In this document: positions 11,092 through 23,384 of the stretch, in pieces
Position numbering within the stretch: the first letter of the stretch is position 1
Layout: each line of letters begins with the position of its first letter
Assembly (NCBI RefSeq): GCF_018687715.1
Contig: NC_056754.1
Span: 13,724,501-13,788,500, forward strand
Direction: 5' to 3'
Origin: Carya illinoinensis
Taxonomy: Eukaryota > Streptophyta > Magnoliopsida > Fagales > Juglandaceae
DNA length: 64,000 nt
Program-made: the position numbers and the translations under genes
Notes under the pieces: model-generated
What the model saw: only the letters and a program-made list of their open reading frames with translations
What the model was told of the DNA's origin: nothing
The model's database searches: none

Positions 11092-12789
11092 GGTTATGGT
11101 TAGAGGAGTGGGAAGTGTGAGGAGAAAGTAGATGGTAGTTTTGAATAATTGAATGTGAGAAAAATGGCCGTGGGAGGGGCATTATCATAGGGAAAATTAG
11201 TCGAGGTCATTTTCTCAAAGTCATTGCCGTCTAAGATGGGGGGAAGCAGGTACATGCCACATGGTCCAACTTCCACTTTTCCGCCACACATCTTCTTTAA
11301 AACTCTGATTATGACCGACTCATTAAATCCAATTTGAGTCTTTATTTTTGTCCATTTTCTTTGTCTTATTAGTAAATAGTTTTTACTCTCTTCTCTCAAT
11401 TCATGCCCTTAGGTATATGTTTATATATTAATTCTGAGAACATAATCACTTATAGCTTTAACCTTTTGGTATGTACCAAACAATAAACGTGAAAATGTCC
11501 TAACTTGTTTGCCAGAGAAAGGAGAGGACAATCCTGTTGTCATGTTAGGCAGTAGAGGCCAAATGGCGATGGAAAACGACTTCCTCCACATGCTTTGACA
11601 GATTTACTCAGATGCCAAAGCTGATTTTGATGTTACTTGGAATTATTGGCTTTGAGTTTTGACTTGAGTTGCATGAGATATCGACATGTCGTGCACAGTG
11701 TGGCAGCCGCTTTCTGGCCGTTGTTCAACATGCCATGCGTCTTTGATGCGGCTGAATCGAGGACAGACCCATCTGTTGTGTTTAGGATGCTCTGGCATTT
11801 AAACAAGCTTTGGGAACATTTTCCTTAATTTCTTTGGATGATGCTTTTAGCGTTATTCATGGTTCACGTTGTCTGTTTCAAAGTTTTATGGACCAACATT
11901 ATCACAAGCATGTGTGCTAGTTAGTATGACTATTTGCTGTCTGCTCAAAATTCAATCCAACAAAATAGAGCAAAAATATGACTATTTTCTACACAGACTA
12001 TTCTTTAGATGTCTTAATCAAATCAATCCAACAAAACCAGTCAAAGGGGCAATGCGCTCCATTTGTCATCCAGTGCAAAAATTTGTTTCGCCTTCTAAAT
12101 TACTATAGGGATTTATGCCAGGTAATAGCAATAATTGATACAATTGGTAAGCACCCCCAGAGATCTTTGGAAAGGGAAGAAAATGTTTAAAAAAAAAAAA
12201 AAAATTGTTTCAGGAAATTGGGGAAATTTACAAAAATGCCTTAGAGACAACCAAAATATTTAACATGAAATATGAACTGTGTCAATTTTGATAGTTTGAT
12301 AATGTAACGTGTCAATTTTGTTAATTTGGGGGGGTAAGGCATACAACAACTGCAGGGTGAAAAGTATATTTTTCCTGAATAAAAAGTACCTGACAAAAAA
12401 ATTACCGCTAGTTAATATCAAGACTCTCTTGTGGAATGGTGCTGCATGCTCTGGAATTTATGCAGTCTCATGGCTGGTTCCAACGTATAACAAGAACTTA
12501 TTGCCAACAGAGAACTGTGACATATTACAAAAACTTTCTTCTTCATGATGCACTAGGCAGTAGGCCCCCTTTTCAGTGCGATATGCTGATTCCCCCTTGG
12601 TTAGAATCGGCAGTAAATCTGGATCTTCTATGCAATGGATGCCACACCTCAGCGCCTCCAGCTCATACTAAACAGATTTTGACATTTGGCTAAAAGGTTT
12701 TTTTTTTTTTTAAATTATCTTTTTTTTTCTTAATCTTGTTGAGTAGGCTTGCATCCATGCATTTGCAAATTCTCACGTAATTAATAAAA
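11092..12789. other. Intergenic region between two minus-strand genes
   Basis: It should hold the promoter of the 10.1-kb gene (immediately above 11091) and the 3' region of the PPR gene. Short frames such as 11637-11828 show no recognisable domain. A poly-A run lies near 12188-12205 and a poly-T run near 12700-12730. Confidence 0.4.
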
Positions 12790-14526
12790 TCAAGAAAGGC
12801 CATCATCCTCATCTTGAAGAAAAATACTGTCTATATAAGGCTGATATCCAGCATCCTTCATGTGATCTACCAACTTCCAAATCACTTCATATATCTCTCC
12901 TATCTGACTATGTGACTTGTCTTTGGCCACAAATTCATGTCTTGCATTCCTCACCTCAATCCAACTATAAGCCACTTCTTTCTTCAAACCCCTCTCCTCC
13001 ATGAGCCTTCTCACTCTATTGACATCAACCCATCTGCTAGATGCAGCATAAATATTTGATAGCATAACAAATCTCGCGGCATTGCTGGGTTCCAACTCAA
13101 AAAGAGCTTCTGCAGCTCTTCTGGCAAGACTCAAATTCCCATGGACTCGACAAGCGCCCAATACTGCACCCCACATGCCAACATGATCCGAGCCATTTGG
13201 CGCTTTCCCAATCAACTCCATTGCAACCTCGAGTCTGTTTTTCCTGCCAAGCAAATCAATCAAGATTGCATGGTGCTCCGGTCTTGGACTTATGTCATAG
13301 TCCTTCTCCATCGAGTCAAGAATTTCGACTCCTTCAGATACTAGACCAGTATGGCTGCAGGCAGATAGCACCCCCAGAAATGTGATGGCATTTGGTTTTA
13401 TCTTTGCTTCTATCATTCTCTGGAATAGAAGAAGTGACTTTTCCCCAAGCCCGTTCTGCGCAAAACCAGTTATTACTGAATTCCAAGAGACAATGTCCTT
13501 TCCAGGCATCGATTCAAACAATATTTCAGCCGATTTCATGTCTCCACACTTGCAATACATGTCAATTAAAGCATTCAGCATAAACACATTAACAGAGTTG
13601 CAACTGGTGCTCCTTCGAATGATGTGCCCATGAATCTGTTTACCTTTTTCAGTAAGTGCTAAATCCGCACAAGCACTTAAAACGGTAACAAAAGTATGAG
13701 CAACAGGCCAGACACCTTCTTCCACCATTTGCTGAAAAAGAATCAATGCTTCTCTCGCACGACCATTTTGAGTAAACCCTGATAGCAAAGCAGTCCAAGA
13801 GACAGTGTTCTTAACTGGCATTTCATTAAATACTCTATAAGCATCATTGAGTCTAGATGCCCGAGAAAAAGCAACAACCATCGAAGTCCAAGACACAACA
13901 TCCCTTACTGGCATTCGACTAAAAATAGAATATGATGCATTGGGTACACCACATTTTCCATAAGCATGAACTAAGGCATTATGAATAATCATGTTCAACT
14001 CTAAGCCTAAAACAATTGCTGCTCCGTGAACTTGTCCCAATAAAGCTAAAGCACCCAAGCAGGCACAAGCACCAACTACACTGACTAGAGTAAACTCATC
14101 CATGGTTAAACAATGATATTCCTTCTGCATGTCTAGAAAGAAATGAATAGATTCTTTGTGAAAGCCATGATAGGATAAACCAGATATCAACGAGTTATAA
14201 CTAACAAGGTTTGGTCTGGGCATTTCATAAAACAGTTTATGAGCTTTACTAAATAGACCTCTTCCAGAGTACACGGAGACCATGATGTTCCAAGAACGGG
14301 TAGTTTTGAAGGGAAGGTCATCAAAGGCCTTTTGGGCACTTTCTACGGTGTTGCATTTAGAGTACATGTCTATGAGAGCATTGATTGGGAAGGGGTTGAA
14401 GAAAAGTGCTGTTTTGATGATGTGTGAGTGCAGGGCCATGCCCAGTTTTAGATTCCTGGTTTTGGTGCATCTTGAAATGAGTGATGCGCAATGATCCACG
14501 GCTGAGACGATATCACTAGGAAGCAT
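12790..14526 (-). CDS. PLS-class pentatricopeptide repeat protein with E-type C-terminus
   Basis: An intronless frame of 578 residues from ATG 14526 (an in-frame TTG two codons upstream is not a plausible plant start). It consists of tandem P, L and S type PPR motifs, seen as recurring [23 protein letters not shown] and [17 protein letters not shown] type segments. It ends in an E/E+ like region ([24 protein letters not shown], [20 protein letters not shown]). No DYW deaminase domain follows; the stop comes about 30 residues after the E+ region. Members of this subclass bind single-stranded RNA in plastids or mitochondria and usually act in C-to-U editing, recruiting a DYW partner in trans. 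The target is unknown. No clear transit peptide is obvious because the PPR array starts within about 15 residues, so the true N-terminus may lie in an upstream exon not seen here. Confidence 0.88.
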   Translation of the reverse strand: MLPSDIVSAVDHCASLISRCTKTRNLKLGMALHSHIIKTALFFNPFPINALIDMYSKCNTVESAQKAFDDLPFKTTRSWNIMVSVYSGRGLFSKAHKLFYEMPRPNLVSYNSLISGLSYHGFHKESIHFFLDMQKEYHCLTMDEFTLVSVVGACACLGALALLGQVHGAAIVLGLELNMIIHNALVHAYGKCGVPNASYSIFSRMPVRDVVSWTSMVVAFSRASRLNDAYRVFNEMPVKNTVSWTALLSGFTQNGRAREALILFQQMVEEGVWPVAHTFVTVLSACADLALTEKGKQIHGHIIRRSTSCNSVNVFMLNALIDMYCKCGDMKSAEILFESMPGKDIVSWNSVITGFAQNGLGEKSLLLFQRMIEAKIKPNAITFLGVLSACSHTGLVSEGVEILDSMEKDYDISPRPEHHAILIDLLGRKNRLEVAMELIGKAPNGSDHVGMWGAVLGACRVHGNLSLARRAAEALFELEPSNAARFVMLSNIYAASSRWVDVNRVRRLMEERGLKKEVAYSWIEVRNARHEFVAKDKSHSQIGEIYEVIWKLVDHMKDAGYQPYIDSIFLQDEDDGLS

Positions 14527-15472
14527 GAGCAATTGCTACTTCAGTAGGCGGACGGAATATGGAGAGGGGAAGCGAGAGAGAACATGACCGCTAATGTGGC
14601 GCCTGTCAGTGAAATAGTCCGCATCGACGGGAGAGGACTGAGAAGATAAAACATGTTATCTGCCGTTGAGCTGATCTGAAATCTGGAACAAGAGTGAGAA
14701 TCTCTCCCAGTCCTAGTTGTAGAGGTTGATTTAAATTGATGCAAAAAAATTAAAAAAATAAAATTAAAAACAAAAAAATAAAAAAAACAAAAAAAAAAAA
14801 AAAACCAATTAAATTTCTGAATTTGTTTTTTTGAGGAGAATTAAATTCCTGATAATTACTGTGTATTGGACCAACATCCATATCACAAGACACTGTTGAT
14901 AACCATTTGTAAAAAGGTATTGATATCCTTATATCTCATTTATTACTATATTCTTATCTAATTTTTTTTTCTTTATTCTTTGAATTTAGATTAAAAATTT
15001 CAAAATATAACATTTTGCATAAAAAAAGAAGAAAATAAATTTAAATTATTTAATCAATCAACGTAATCATTATAATTTAATTAAAAGAATGCCAATTTTT
15101 ATAAAATTGAATTTATTTTTAATTAAATTATATGATTACGTTGATTAATTGAATTTATTTTTATCTAAATTATACAAGAAGGTCATGTTCTAAAATTTTT
15201 AATCCAAATTCAAATAACAAAAGGAAAAAAAATAACTAGATAGTAAAGTAATAATAAAAAAAGTGTAAAGGTATCATTATCCTTATTTGTATGAAAGTCT
15301 TTTCCACTCTAATGCCTAAGGTAAACCCTTTTTTTAATCTTTGGTACCAAAAAATGAATGGATTGAAATTGTCTCAGATCTTCCAGATATCAAAATTTTC
15401 TGGACAAAAATAAGAAAAAGGACGAGTGTTTGGAATGATGGGATTATTAATGAAGAATATATGTAACATATA
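14527..15472. other. AT-rich intergenic region between PPR gene and MULE
   Basis: It contains the 5' flank of the PPR gene, an A-rich tract (14745-14805) and the foldback repeat listed separately. No gene is seen. Confidence 0.5.
14913..15281. repeat. Foldback (near-palindromic) AT-rich element, MITE-like
   Basis: The two halves are inverted copies of each other. AATCAACGTAATCAT near 15056 is mirrored by ATGATTACGTTGATT near 15131, and GAATTTAGATTAAAAATTT near 14983 is mirrored by AAATTTTTAATCCAAATTC near 15195. Outer arms (TTTATTACTA... and ...TAATAATAAA) also pair. The whole ~370 bp could fold on itself. No coding capacity and no certain target duplication are seen. Confidence 0.6.
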
Positions 15473-15481
15473 TATAGTGAT
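15473..15481. repeat. Left 9-bp target-site duplication of the MULE
   Basis: TATAGTGAT, identical to 24393-24401 at the other end. Confidence 0.9.
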
Positions 15482-15538
15482 GAGTAGTTCTACATGCAGG
15501 CCACTTGCGGACGGATTCGCGCACTAATGATGACGTGG
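15482..15538 (+). repeat. Left terminal inverted repeat of the MULE
   Basis: Starts GAGTAGTTCTACA, then the 30-bp perfect core at 15495-15524, then TGACGTGG. The outer 13 bp match the other end at only some positions. Confidence 0.9.
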
Positions 15539-15689
15539 CAATGGAGAAAAAAAAAAAAAAAAAAATTCGGACGATCCCACGTAAACTTCTTCCGCACGCT
15601 AGTTCTGGCATTTTCCCTCCCAGGACGTCTTGAAGCTGCTCCGAGCGACCCTGACCTGAGCTCCCCGACCGAGCAGCCTCATCTCCAGC

Positions 15690-15960
15690 GTGCGACGATC
15701 TCATCCGCACCATCTCCTCCGCGCGAGCACCTCCTTTGCGCGAGAACCACCTTCGAGCGACCATCTCCACTGCAGAACCACCCCTTTCGCGCGCGACCAC
15801 CTCCACTGCACAACCAGCTCCGCGCGACCACCTCCACTGCCGAACCAGCTCCGCGCGACCACCTCCACTGCACAACCAGCTGTTCTGCGCGAGCACCTCC
15901 ACTGCAGAACTTTCCTCGTTTGCGCGACGACGTCAACTGCTTCACCAGGTCCTCTGCGCG
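15690..15960. repeat. GC-rich subterminal tandem repeats, ~30-bp unit
   Basis: About eight imperfect copies of a unit with consensus near CGCGCGACCACCTCCACTGC followed by ACAACCAGCTC or a variant. It is strikingly GC-rich against the AT-rich surroundings. It lies within 250-500 bp of the left terminal repeat and upstream of the transposase gene, ending shortly before a GGAAAG|GTATAAAC donor-like site at 15976/15977. It may therefore be promoter or transcribed leader. The repeats create overlapping open frames on both strands, which I do not regard as genes. Confidence 0.8.
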
Positions 15961-15976
15961 ACCACTTCCTGGAAAG

Positions 15977-16821
15977 GTATAAACTTGCTTATTTAAGGAA
16001 AACTGTAACTGCATTTAGTTCCTGGTTGTTGTAATAACGAAGGATTTGGCTTTGCCTTTTGAAAACAGAGTTACATGGAGTATGAAAACAGAGTTATACG
16101 AAGTACAACTAGACATGGTGAAACAAACTTTTATTTTTTTTTATTTAAATAAGGCAAATATTTTTTAGACTTTAGCTTATGGTAAGATAAAAATTAGTAA
16201 AAACCTTCGCTTTTCTAATTTATTATCTTCCCAAGTTCATGCATGTTAATGTTCGGTTGTAGCTGAAGACGGATTCTTAACCATGAACTATTCCCACCGG
16301 TCAAAATAATTATCCTCATGGACCCCTTAATGCTTTGTTTTATGAAATGGTGAACTATATGTTTGGTTTAATGTTATTGTTAAGAGAATGAGAACAAAAT
16401 GTACTGAATATTATATGAATGCTTAAATGAGAACTTTGTATATTTTCTGCAAATTATAATAATATATATATTATTATTTTGCTACATGATTACATGGTTA
16501 TGCTTAAGGTACCAGAATTGTTTTTTTGGGTATAGGCATGTCATTTAATTCATCAACTTTCTTAGATATACATGTAATTCAGTTATGTTTTAGCAACATT
16601 TGTTAAAGCATACTAGCATTTTTCTTCCGGCTTTACACAATTAAAACTTAGTTATTTTTTTTAATATCTCTTAAAATAATTACAACCAAGGAGGGAGGAT
16701 TGATTCCAATTTACTTAACAGAGAACACGTCGCCAGCTTTAAAAAGAATTGTAATTACTTTATTGCCTTTGATTAAAATTATAGTGAAGAAATTTTTTGA
16801 ATTTTCTAATGCTTTGTTTAG
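15977..16821 (+). other. Probable 5'-leader intron of the transposase gene
   Basis: A donor-like GGAAAG|GTATAAAC at 15976/15977 and an acceptor TTTGTTTAG at 16821, directly before the ATG at 16822, would make this an intron in the untranslated leader. No coding signal lies inside. This is inference from splice signals. Confidence 0.4.
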
Positions 16822-19800
16822 ATGGAGAAAGGGAAGGACCATGCATATCCTATAACACGTTCTACAGCAGATTCCACAACAAATCCATCCACAAATCCTC
16901 CCTCCCAGGTATGGAACTGAGCAAATTATCTTAAATTCCTGAAAGTGACTTTATCATGACTGGTTTTGTTCCACAGATGATAGCAATACCATTCTATCCA
17001 CTGGGATCGACGTCTCCAACTGCAAATCCATCAACCAATCTACCAACCCAGGTGACATCTCAATTAAACCAAGAGACGATGTATTTATGTACTAATATTA
17101 AACCTTTAGAACCAAATGACGTGAGCTATATTAATACACATTTTTTTCATAATCTGTAGGTGATACCAATACCATGTTACCCGGATTTTTCAAACTATAT
17201 GCATGGTTGCCATCCACCAATGCCAAATGCATGGTTACCCCCATTTTTCGAGCGTCCTGAAGCCAGTGCATCTACACAAACTAGTCAGGTGATAAATTCA
17301 CCCAAGCAGATTTTGCACTTATTTTTAACCATGTATGAAATTGATTTATTTCATTTTGATGGTGTAAACTGCAGGGAAACCCGTTGCCCCCATGCGAGTC
17401 GAATCTTAACCCTTCGAGTGGTCTACACTCTGCAAGTTCAAGCCATGTTGATGAAACCCAAGATCCCACACCTGAGTCTACTGGAAAAAGTATGGATACT
17501 GTTATTGGGGGGAGTGATGATCTGTCTAGGCCACATGATAATGTGCCCCAAACTGAGGGGGCCGATATTGTTGAGGAGCCGAAATTGGGAATGGTGTTTA
17601 AATCTGAAGATGACTTATTGTCTTATTATAAAAGATATGGGCAACAATGCGGTTTTGGGATAATGACTCAGAGGAGCCATAGGTTTGAGGATGGGAGCCT
17701 GAGATATGTCACATTGGGTTGTGCCAGGGGTGGGAAGGCACGGAACCGTACGTCTAATGTTGCCAGGCCACGTCCGACATCAAAGACAGACTGTAAGGCA
17801 AGAATAAATGTGACGTTAGAAAGAGGTGTGTTAAAGGTGAACAGTGTAGATAATTCCCATAATCACGGCTTAAGTCCACAAAAGTCGAGATTTTTTCGCT
17901 GCAATAGAGAAGTGAGCGAGTCTGTTAAGAGAGTGTTAGACATAAATGATCAAGCTGGGATAAGAATGAACAAGAGTTTTGCCTCTCTTGTGCAAGAAGC
18001 GGGTGGGTTTGAGAACTTGCCATTCAATGAAAAGGACTGTCGGAATTATATTGACAAGGCACGCCACCTTCGACTTGGGAAAGGTGGTGCTGGAGCCCTC
18101 CGTGAGTATTTTGCGCGGATGCAATACAAAAATGACGGATTCTTTTCACTAATGGATATGGATGATGACGGGCGGTTGAGGAATGTATTCTGGGCGGATG
18201 CACGAAGTAGGACAGCCTACAAATATTTTGGTGATGTTGTGACCTTCGACACGACCTATTTGACAAACAGATATGGGATGCCGTTTGCACCGTTTGTGGG
18301 TGTAAACCACCATGGACAGTCGATATTGTTGGGCGCAGGATTAATTTCTAGTGAGGATACAGAAACGTTTACATGGTTATTTCAGACCTGGTGTAATTGT
18401 ATGGACGGTGAAGCTCCCAAGGCTATTATCACGGACCAAGATAGAGCCATGAAAAATGCAATAAGCCTTGTCTTTCCAAACAGTCGACACAGATTTTGCT
18501 TATGGCACATTTTGAAAAAGTTGCCTGAGAAGCTAGGTTCACATGGTGAATTCAAAACTGGGTTGAAAACTGGGTTGTTAAATTGTGTGTATGACTCTCA
18601 CACAGTTGAGGAGTTTGAGGGGTCTTGGGAAGTGTTAATTACGAAGTACAACTTGCAGGATAATGCTTGGTTGAAAAGTTTATATGCTGAGCGTACGTAT
18701 TGGGCACCGGTATTCATGAAAGATGTTTTCTGGGCTGGAATGAGTACAACCCAAAGAAGCGAGAGTATGAATGCGTTTTTCGACGGGTATGTTCATGCTA
18801 AGACAAACTTAAAAGAGTTTGTCGATCAGTTCGATAATGCATTGAGGAAGAAGATTGAGAATGAAAGTGCGGCGGACTTCCAGTCATTCAATGTTACAAT
18901 TCCCGTCGTCTCCCCCTCTCCACTTGAGAAGACTTTTCAAGACATATACACTTGCAATAAATTTAGAGAAGTTCAAAAAGAAGTAATAGGGATGCTTGCA
19001 ACTCTTCCAACTCTACACAGGAAGGATGGTGTAATTGCAACATACAATGTAGAAGATGAAGTGAATGTTGATGATTTCATCAAGGAGGTTACCCACACGG
19101 TGTACTTTAATGAGGCTGAATGTGAGGTGAAGTGTTCATGTGCCTTGTTTGAGATGAGAGGGGTATTGTGTAGGCATGTATTGGGCATTATGAGAGTTAA
19201 CAAAGTCCGCTCGGTGCCAGAAAAGTACATACTAGATCGATGGCGGAAAGACATAAAGAGAACTTACACTCTTATACGAAGTAGTTACGATGGGGTTGAT
19301 GAGAGGCCTGAAGTATGCAGATATTCACGTATCATCAAGAAATGCAACGAAGTAGCCACAAATGCATCTTCATGTGATGAGCACACTGAGGATATGCTAG
19401 CTAAGTTAGATGCAATGAACTTAGGCTACCGCACGAACAAGCCGCCATCAAAGGTGAATGTTACAACAACTGCCGTGCCCACCACAACTGCCACTTCTAA
19501 GAATGTATTCAGTCCCCATGTAGTGAGAGGAAAAGGCAGACCGCCTTCTCTCAGGAAAAAATCCATGATTGAACATATTAAACCCACGACAAAGAAGGCT
19601 ACTCAGAAAGGAAAACGTAAACAGGTTAACTCAATTACAGACTAAAGGAATTTCCAGATTTTACTGCTTCAAGAAAGTGTGTTTTACTGTTATTATGCCT
19701 TTATGACTTAATAGAAATTGGTTTTTATTTGCTTCCTTTGTAGCCGCATGGAGTAGAAGGCGAAGTTCTGGGAACTAGAAGGAATTTATTTGGTTCCACA

Positions 19801-20273
19801 GTTGTTGGGACACAACAAAGTGTCACATTTCAGGTTTCATTTGGGTTTTTCATATTTGTGTATTTAAAGATTTCTCATGGTTAAACTTTACTTCTTACTA
19901 ATATTTTGCATGCTGTATTATTAGCCTCCTCAAAACACTACCGAAGTGTTGGACTTTAGTGTCACCGAGCTAGACGTTGCGGTGAATGAGACGCAAGAAA
20001 GTGTAAGATGATTTAGTTAGATTTTTGTCATCTCAAACTAAATGAAAAATGTTTTCACATGGTGAATTCTTTTTTTAGAGGATGTATTGGGCCTGAATTT
20101 TAACCGTTATATTATACGTGTGACAGATGCAACTTCATCCGGATGGAACCCAGCTTGATCATGAAGGAAGTATGGCAATTTTGCATCTATTATCATACAT
20201 AGAATGTTTAATCATGATGCTCAAGATATCTACTTGTGGAAAAAATACACTTGCATGTTTGGTGGAGTATTGA
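16822..20273 (+). CDS. MULE transposase, FAR1/FHY3-type (multi-exon)
   Basis: Exons by splice signals and phase: 16822-16908, 16977-17051, 17160-17288, 17375-19624, 19744-19833, 19925-20002 and 20127-20273. All junctions are phase 0, giving about 951 residues; read-through at 19624 instead stops at 19645. The small N-terminal exons encode Pro/Ser/Thr-rich sequence. The large exon carries three domains. First is a FAR1 DNA-binding zinc domain (about residues 170-265, with FGIMTQRSHR and SHNHGL). Second is the MULE DDE transposase: TFDTTY has Asp at about 389, ITDQD has Asp at about 451, and TTQRSESMNAFF has Glu at about 560, with CLWHILKKL between them. Third is a SWIM zinc finger (CSCALFEMRGVLCRH, about 684-698). 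All expected catalytic and zinc residues are present and the frame is open. FAR1/FHY3 light-signalling factors derive from such transposases, but lying inside matched terminal repeats this is a transposase proper. The last exon boundary is the least certain part. Confidence 0.85.
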
Positions 20274-21725
20274 GTACATGCATTATATATATATATATAA
20301 GCCGCATGTGAAGGAAGTGGTATTTTGAGGATTTTCAGCTAGCTAAACTTAAAATACACTTTCCATCGCATACACATATTTTGCACTAACTTTAGTAGGC
20401 ATTAAATGTTTAATATTGTTGGGCACATGATACTTTGATGTCATTTTTTGCTTTAAACATCTTAATTTACCATATATATTGGAAATTGATTGGGCATATC
20501 CATTTGTATTGGGTGCTTTTACTTTCCAGTTTAATCATGTTGATGATTGGGAAGTATTTTGTGCAAAGCCATGGAAGATTAATAGGAATAATGATGGGGA
20601 GTCGAGCTTGTGTGCGTTGATCCAGCTTTTGAGTTGCAATTTTTTGATGGGTGGATATAATATTTTTGTAATCATTTGTATTGACTTATTTACTAATTAG
20701 TTTTTGTAATTAGGCATTTGATGGGTGGAGAAGTTGTAATTATTTTTTGTTGGGCATATAGCTATGTAATTATTTATCATAGGGTGGACCTTTGTTGTAA
20801 ATACTTTTTTGAGAACTTAAGAGCTTATTGTCGATCAGGGGTTCAAGTAATTGTTGTATGTTCCAACTTTTTCCCATGTGAATGACGTTATTTTCCTGCA
20901 TAATATGGAAGGAGATTAGGGGCTGATTTGGTAGGGAGAGTGTATTTCAGATTTACTGTATATATATATTTGTTGTGGATGATTCACAGGTTTTACAATT
21001 GCTGATTTAGTCTAATCCTGAATCGTATATAAATATTTGTTGTGGATGAACCCAAGTTCATGTGCCGAGCAAGGAAGTGTTGTTTTATGGGTTGCTTTTG
21101 GGGTATAGATGGGGTCAGCACCTTCCCCTGCTTCCTGCCGAGTAAAACAAACACTAAAGGAATTTATCTTCAATCATAATGTACTGTATATAGATTTTGC
21201 TTATATTCATCATGAGTTACGTAAAGTGGCAACCATCCATGCCACTTAAGTTGTATGTAGCCGAGTGAGTGTCTCCTAGAAGGCAAGTATATACTTGATT
21301 TTCACCAAAAATCATCATCCGCTTAATCTGTCCCAGAAGTCCTCTTGATCTAAAACCTTCACTAAAGTGCCAAGTATATACTTGTTACAAAGTCCTCTTT
21401 ATTATGCCTCATCAAAGAAGATGATGACGGAAACAGGCTATCATGCACAAGTAAGGTGTTCGGATTTGCATGGTCCAGCTGAACTACTCAAATAAAAAAG
21501 TCTATCATGCATAAACTACATTTCAAGCACCTTCCAAACTGTCCAGATTTCCCCAAAAAACTTCCATATTTCTACTAGTAAGTTGCCAGACCTGTAGGCA
21601 TGTATACACTTCAATTTCCACACAAAAATTACAAATACCAACATAAAAGAGTTGTCCCAAAAGTTCCAACTTCTGAACTTGCACTAACAAATTTATACAA
21701 AACACAACTAAATGCCTATTAATAC
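20274..21725. other. Region between the two convergent MULE genes
   Basis: It holds the 3' ends of the transposase and GRF genes. A possible further transposase exon begins after TTTCCAG near 20530 (encoding FNHVDDWEVFCAKPW in one frame), but its phase does not clearly connect. No other gene is seen. Confidence 0.4.
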
Positions 21726-22361
21726 TCAAAGCGATCGTATAAAGTACAAATAAAGTAAAATAGAAACTGCCACACATATACGAATATGTGTGCGTTGACG
21801 CCGGACTTCCACCTCCCGCTTGACAATTTCGCCATCTCTACGGCGAACCTCTTCCGAACAATGTCGAACCTCTTCCATCATTGTTCGCACCTCTTCCTCT
21901 CTTCTTCGAAAAAGTTGCAATAATTGGCGAACCTCTTCATGTGTTTTCTGCAACTCTTCATGTGTTTTCTGGAGCTCTTCCTTCTTCATCAAAATCTCAA
22001 TGAATACTTTCATAAGGTCATTCTCCATTTCCTTACCACTATCTGCCCATATGAAAAAGTTGCAATGTGGTAATCCCTATATAAACAAACAAACAAACAA
22101 ACAAACAAACATATATGAGAATGTGAAGGATGGTGTAGTCAATCTGAAATTGGTACTGGATAAGTATACAATAATTAATTTTTGTACCTTGGTATTGTAT
22201 TTTGAACACCCAAAGAATGATCGGCCCGGATTTCTTGGCGTGTTCGATGTTCTAAGTGAAGCAGGTGACCCACAATTGCAAATTGGGTTGATTCTCAAAG
22301 TATGATTAACAATAGAAGATGAAGAAACTGACGATGATACCTTATCTCCCTCAGATAACAT
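21726..22361 (-). CDS. GRF zinc-finger, coiled-coil, membrane-anchored protein carried by the MULE
   Basis: Two exons, 22361-22188 and 22076-21726, joined by a 111-bp GT-AG intron in phase 0, give about 174 residues. The intron splits the GRF zinc finger. Exon 1 supplies PICNCGSPASLRTSN and NPGRSFFGCSKY; exon 2 supplies the closing GLPHCNFFIWAD. Together they form the CxC...C...C arrangement of zf-GRF, a nucleic-acid-binding finger found in topoisomerase 3-alpha, APE2 and many plant transposon-linked proteins. Next is a long heptad-type coiled coil with a duplicated EELQKTHEE and many EEVR repeats. The protein ends in a hydrophobic segment (ICVAVSILLYLYFI) that looks like a C-terminal membrane anchor. 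The start is the first ATG in the frame; the frame stays open upstream to near a TTTTTTAG, so an upstream exon is possible. The gene converges with the transposase, in the position mudrB holds in MuDR. Confidence 0.75.
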
Positions 22362-22376
22362 GTTCCCAATCAACAA

Positions 22377-23384
22377 TGGAGTATGCTGTTGCTAAAAAAT
22401 ATTAGTGTTTTTCATTCATTGTTTGCTGTTGGGGTTTACAAGTTTTTTTTTTTTAAAACAAGAGAGTTTAATCACCCAAAACGTTAGATGGTTTAATCCT
22501 TAAAAAGATTATATTATTTTTAATCCACCCGAAGGGGAGCTGAGTTTAATCCTAAAAAATCAAGTGCAAAAGGAGTTACACATATTGTGCTTCACATTGG
22601 GTTGAAGTGAAGTGTAAAGGTGTGTTTAATGCTTTAGCAAAGTGTACTTTGGTACATTAACAGATATCAATAGGAACTTCAAATTACTAGGAGATAAAAA
22701 AAAAAAAAAGTTGGTTCATCTACCATGATGGTATCCACATCCAAGCGCACACATACTTTGCAAAAGTAACTTGTAAAAATGAAAACTTAAGTTCACTTCA
22801 CATACTGCTATATGCAGAAAGTATGGAACTCTAAACATAAATAAACTAGTTCATCACATATGATGGTGTCCACATCCCAGCGCGCACATACTTTACAAAA
22901 AGTTGCCAGTCAAGTCGGGATTTGTGAAGATAATTGTATACAAATCAAGAAATAACCGTTATATATGTTTAGGAAGTGCAAATCTCTAACATCAAAGACA
23001 GAGTAAAAGTAAACAAGCTAAATTAAAAAAGTTACAAAAAAATGTTCTTGCTAAAACTACACAGATTATTTATAAAAATGCAAGAAGTGGCAGTCTAAGC
23101 TACAATATTGCAAAAACAGAAAATGAACAACGAAGATATTGGTGGGCGTATAGATTATTGATGTCACGACATATTAAAAAGATTGAAGGGCCAAACACAT
23201 GGGACCATCAAAGGTGAAAGTTTATAACATATTTGTATGGCCTCAAGCCTTGTTTTCAGATGGATTCAGAAAATACAGAGCTTGGATATTGGAAATCAGA
23301 CTTACTTTTTGTTGCTTTCAATTCACACGACTAAAAACAAATCCAAACAAATCCAAACAAATCCAAATCCATGGGTATCCTTAA
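22377..23384. other. Upstream region of the GRF gene, no gene seen
   Basis: AT-rich sequence inside the MULE. It includes two similar stretches reading CATCCAAGCGCACACATAC (22738) and a near copy at 22872, suggesting an internal duplication of about 130 bp. A short (AAATCCAAAC)n run of three to four copies lies near 23335-23370. Confidence 0.5.

Noticed and set aside
15447..16034. Long overlapping frames (86-162 residues) on both strands in the GC-rich repeat
   Set aside because: They arise because the ~30-bp repeat unit is a multiple of three and stop-free. They overlap each other in several frames and resemble no protein.
16822..20273. Calling the FAR1 gene a domesticated light-signalling factor (FRS)
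   Set aside because: It lies inside a bounded element with terminal repeats and a target duplication, so a functioning transposase is the simpler reading.
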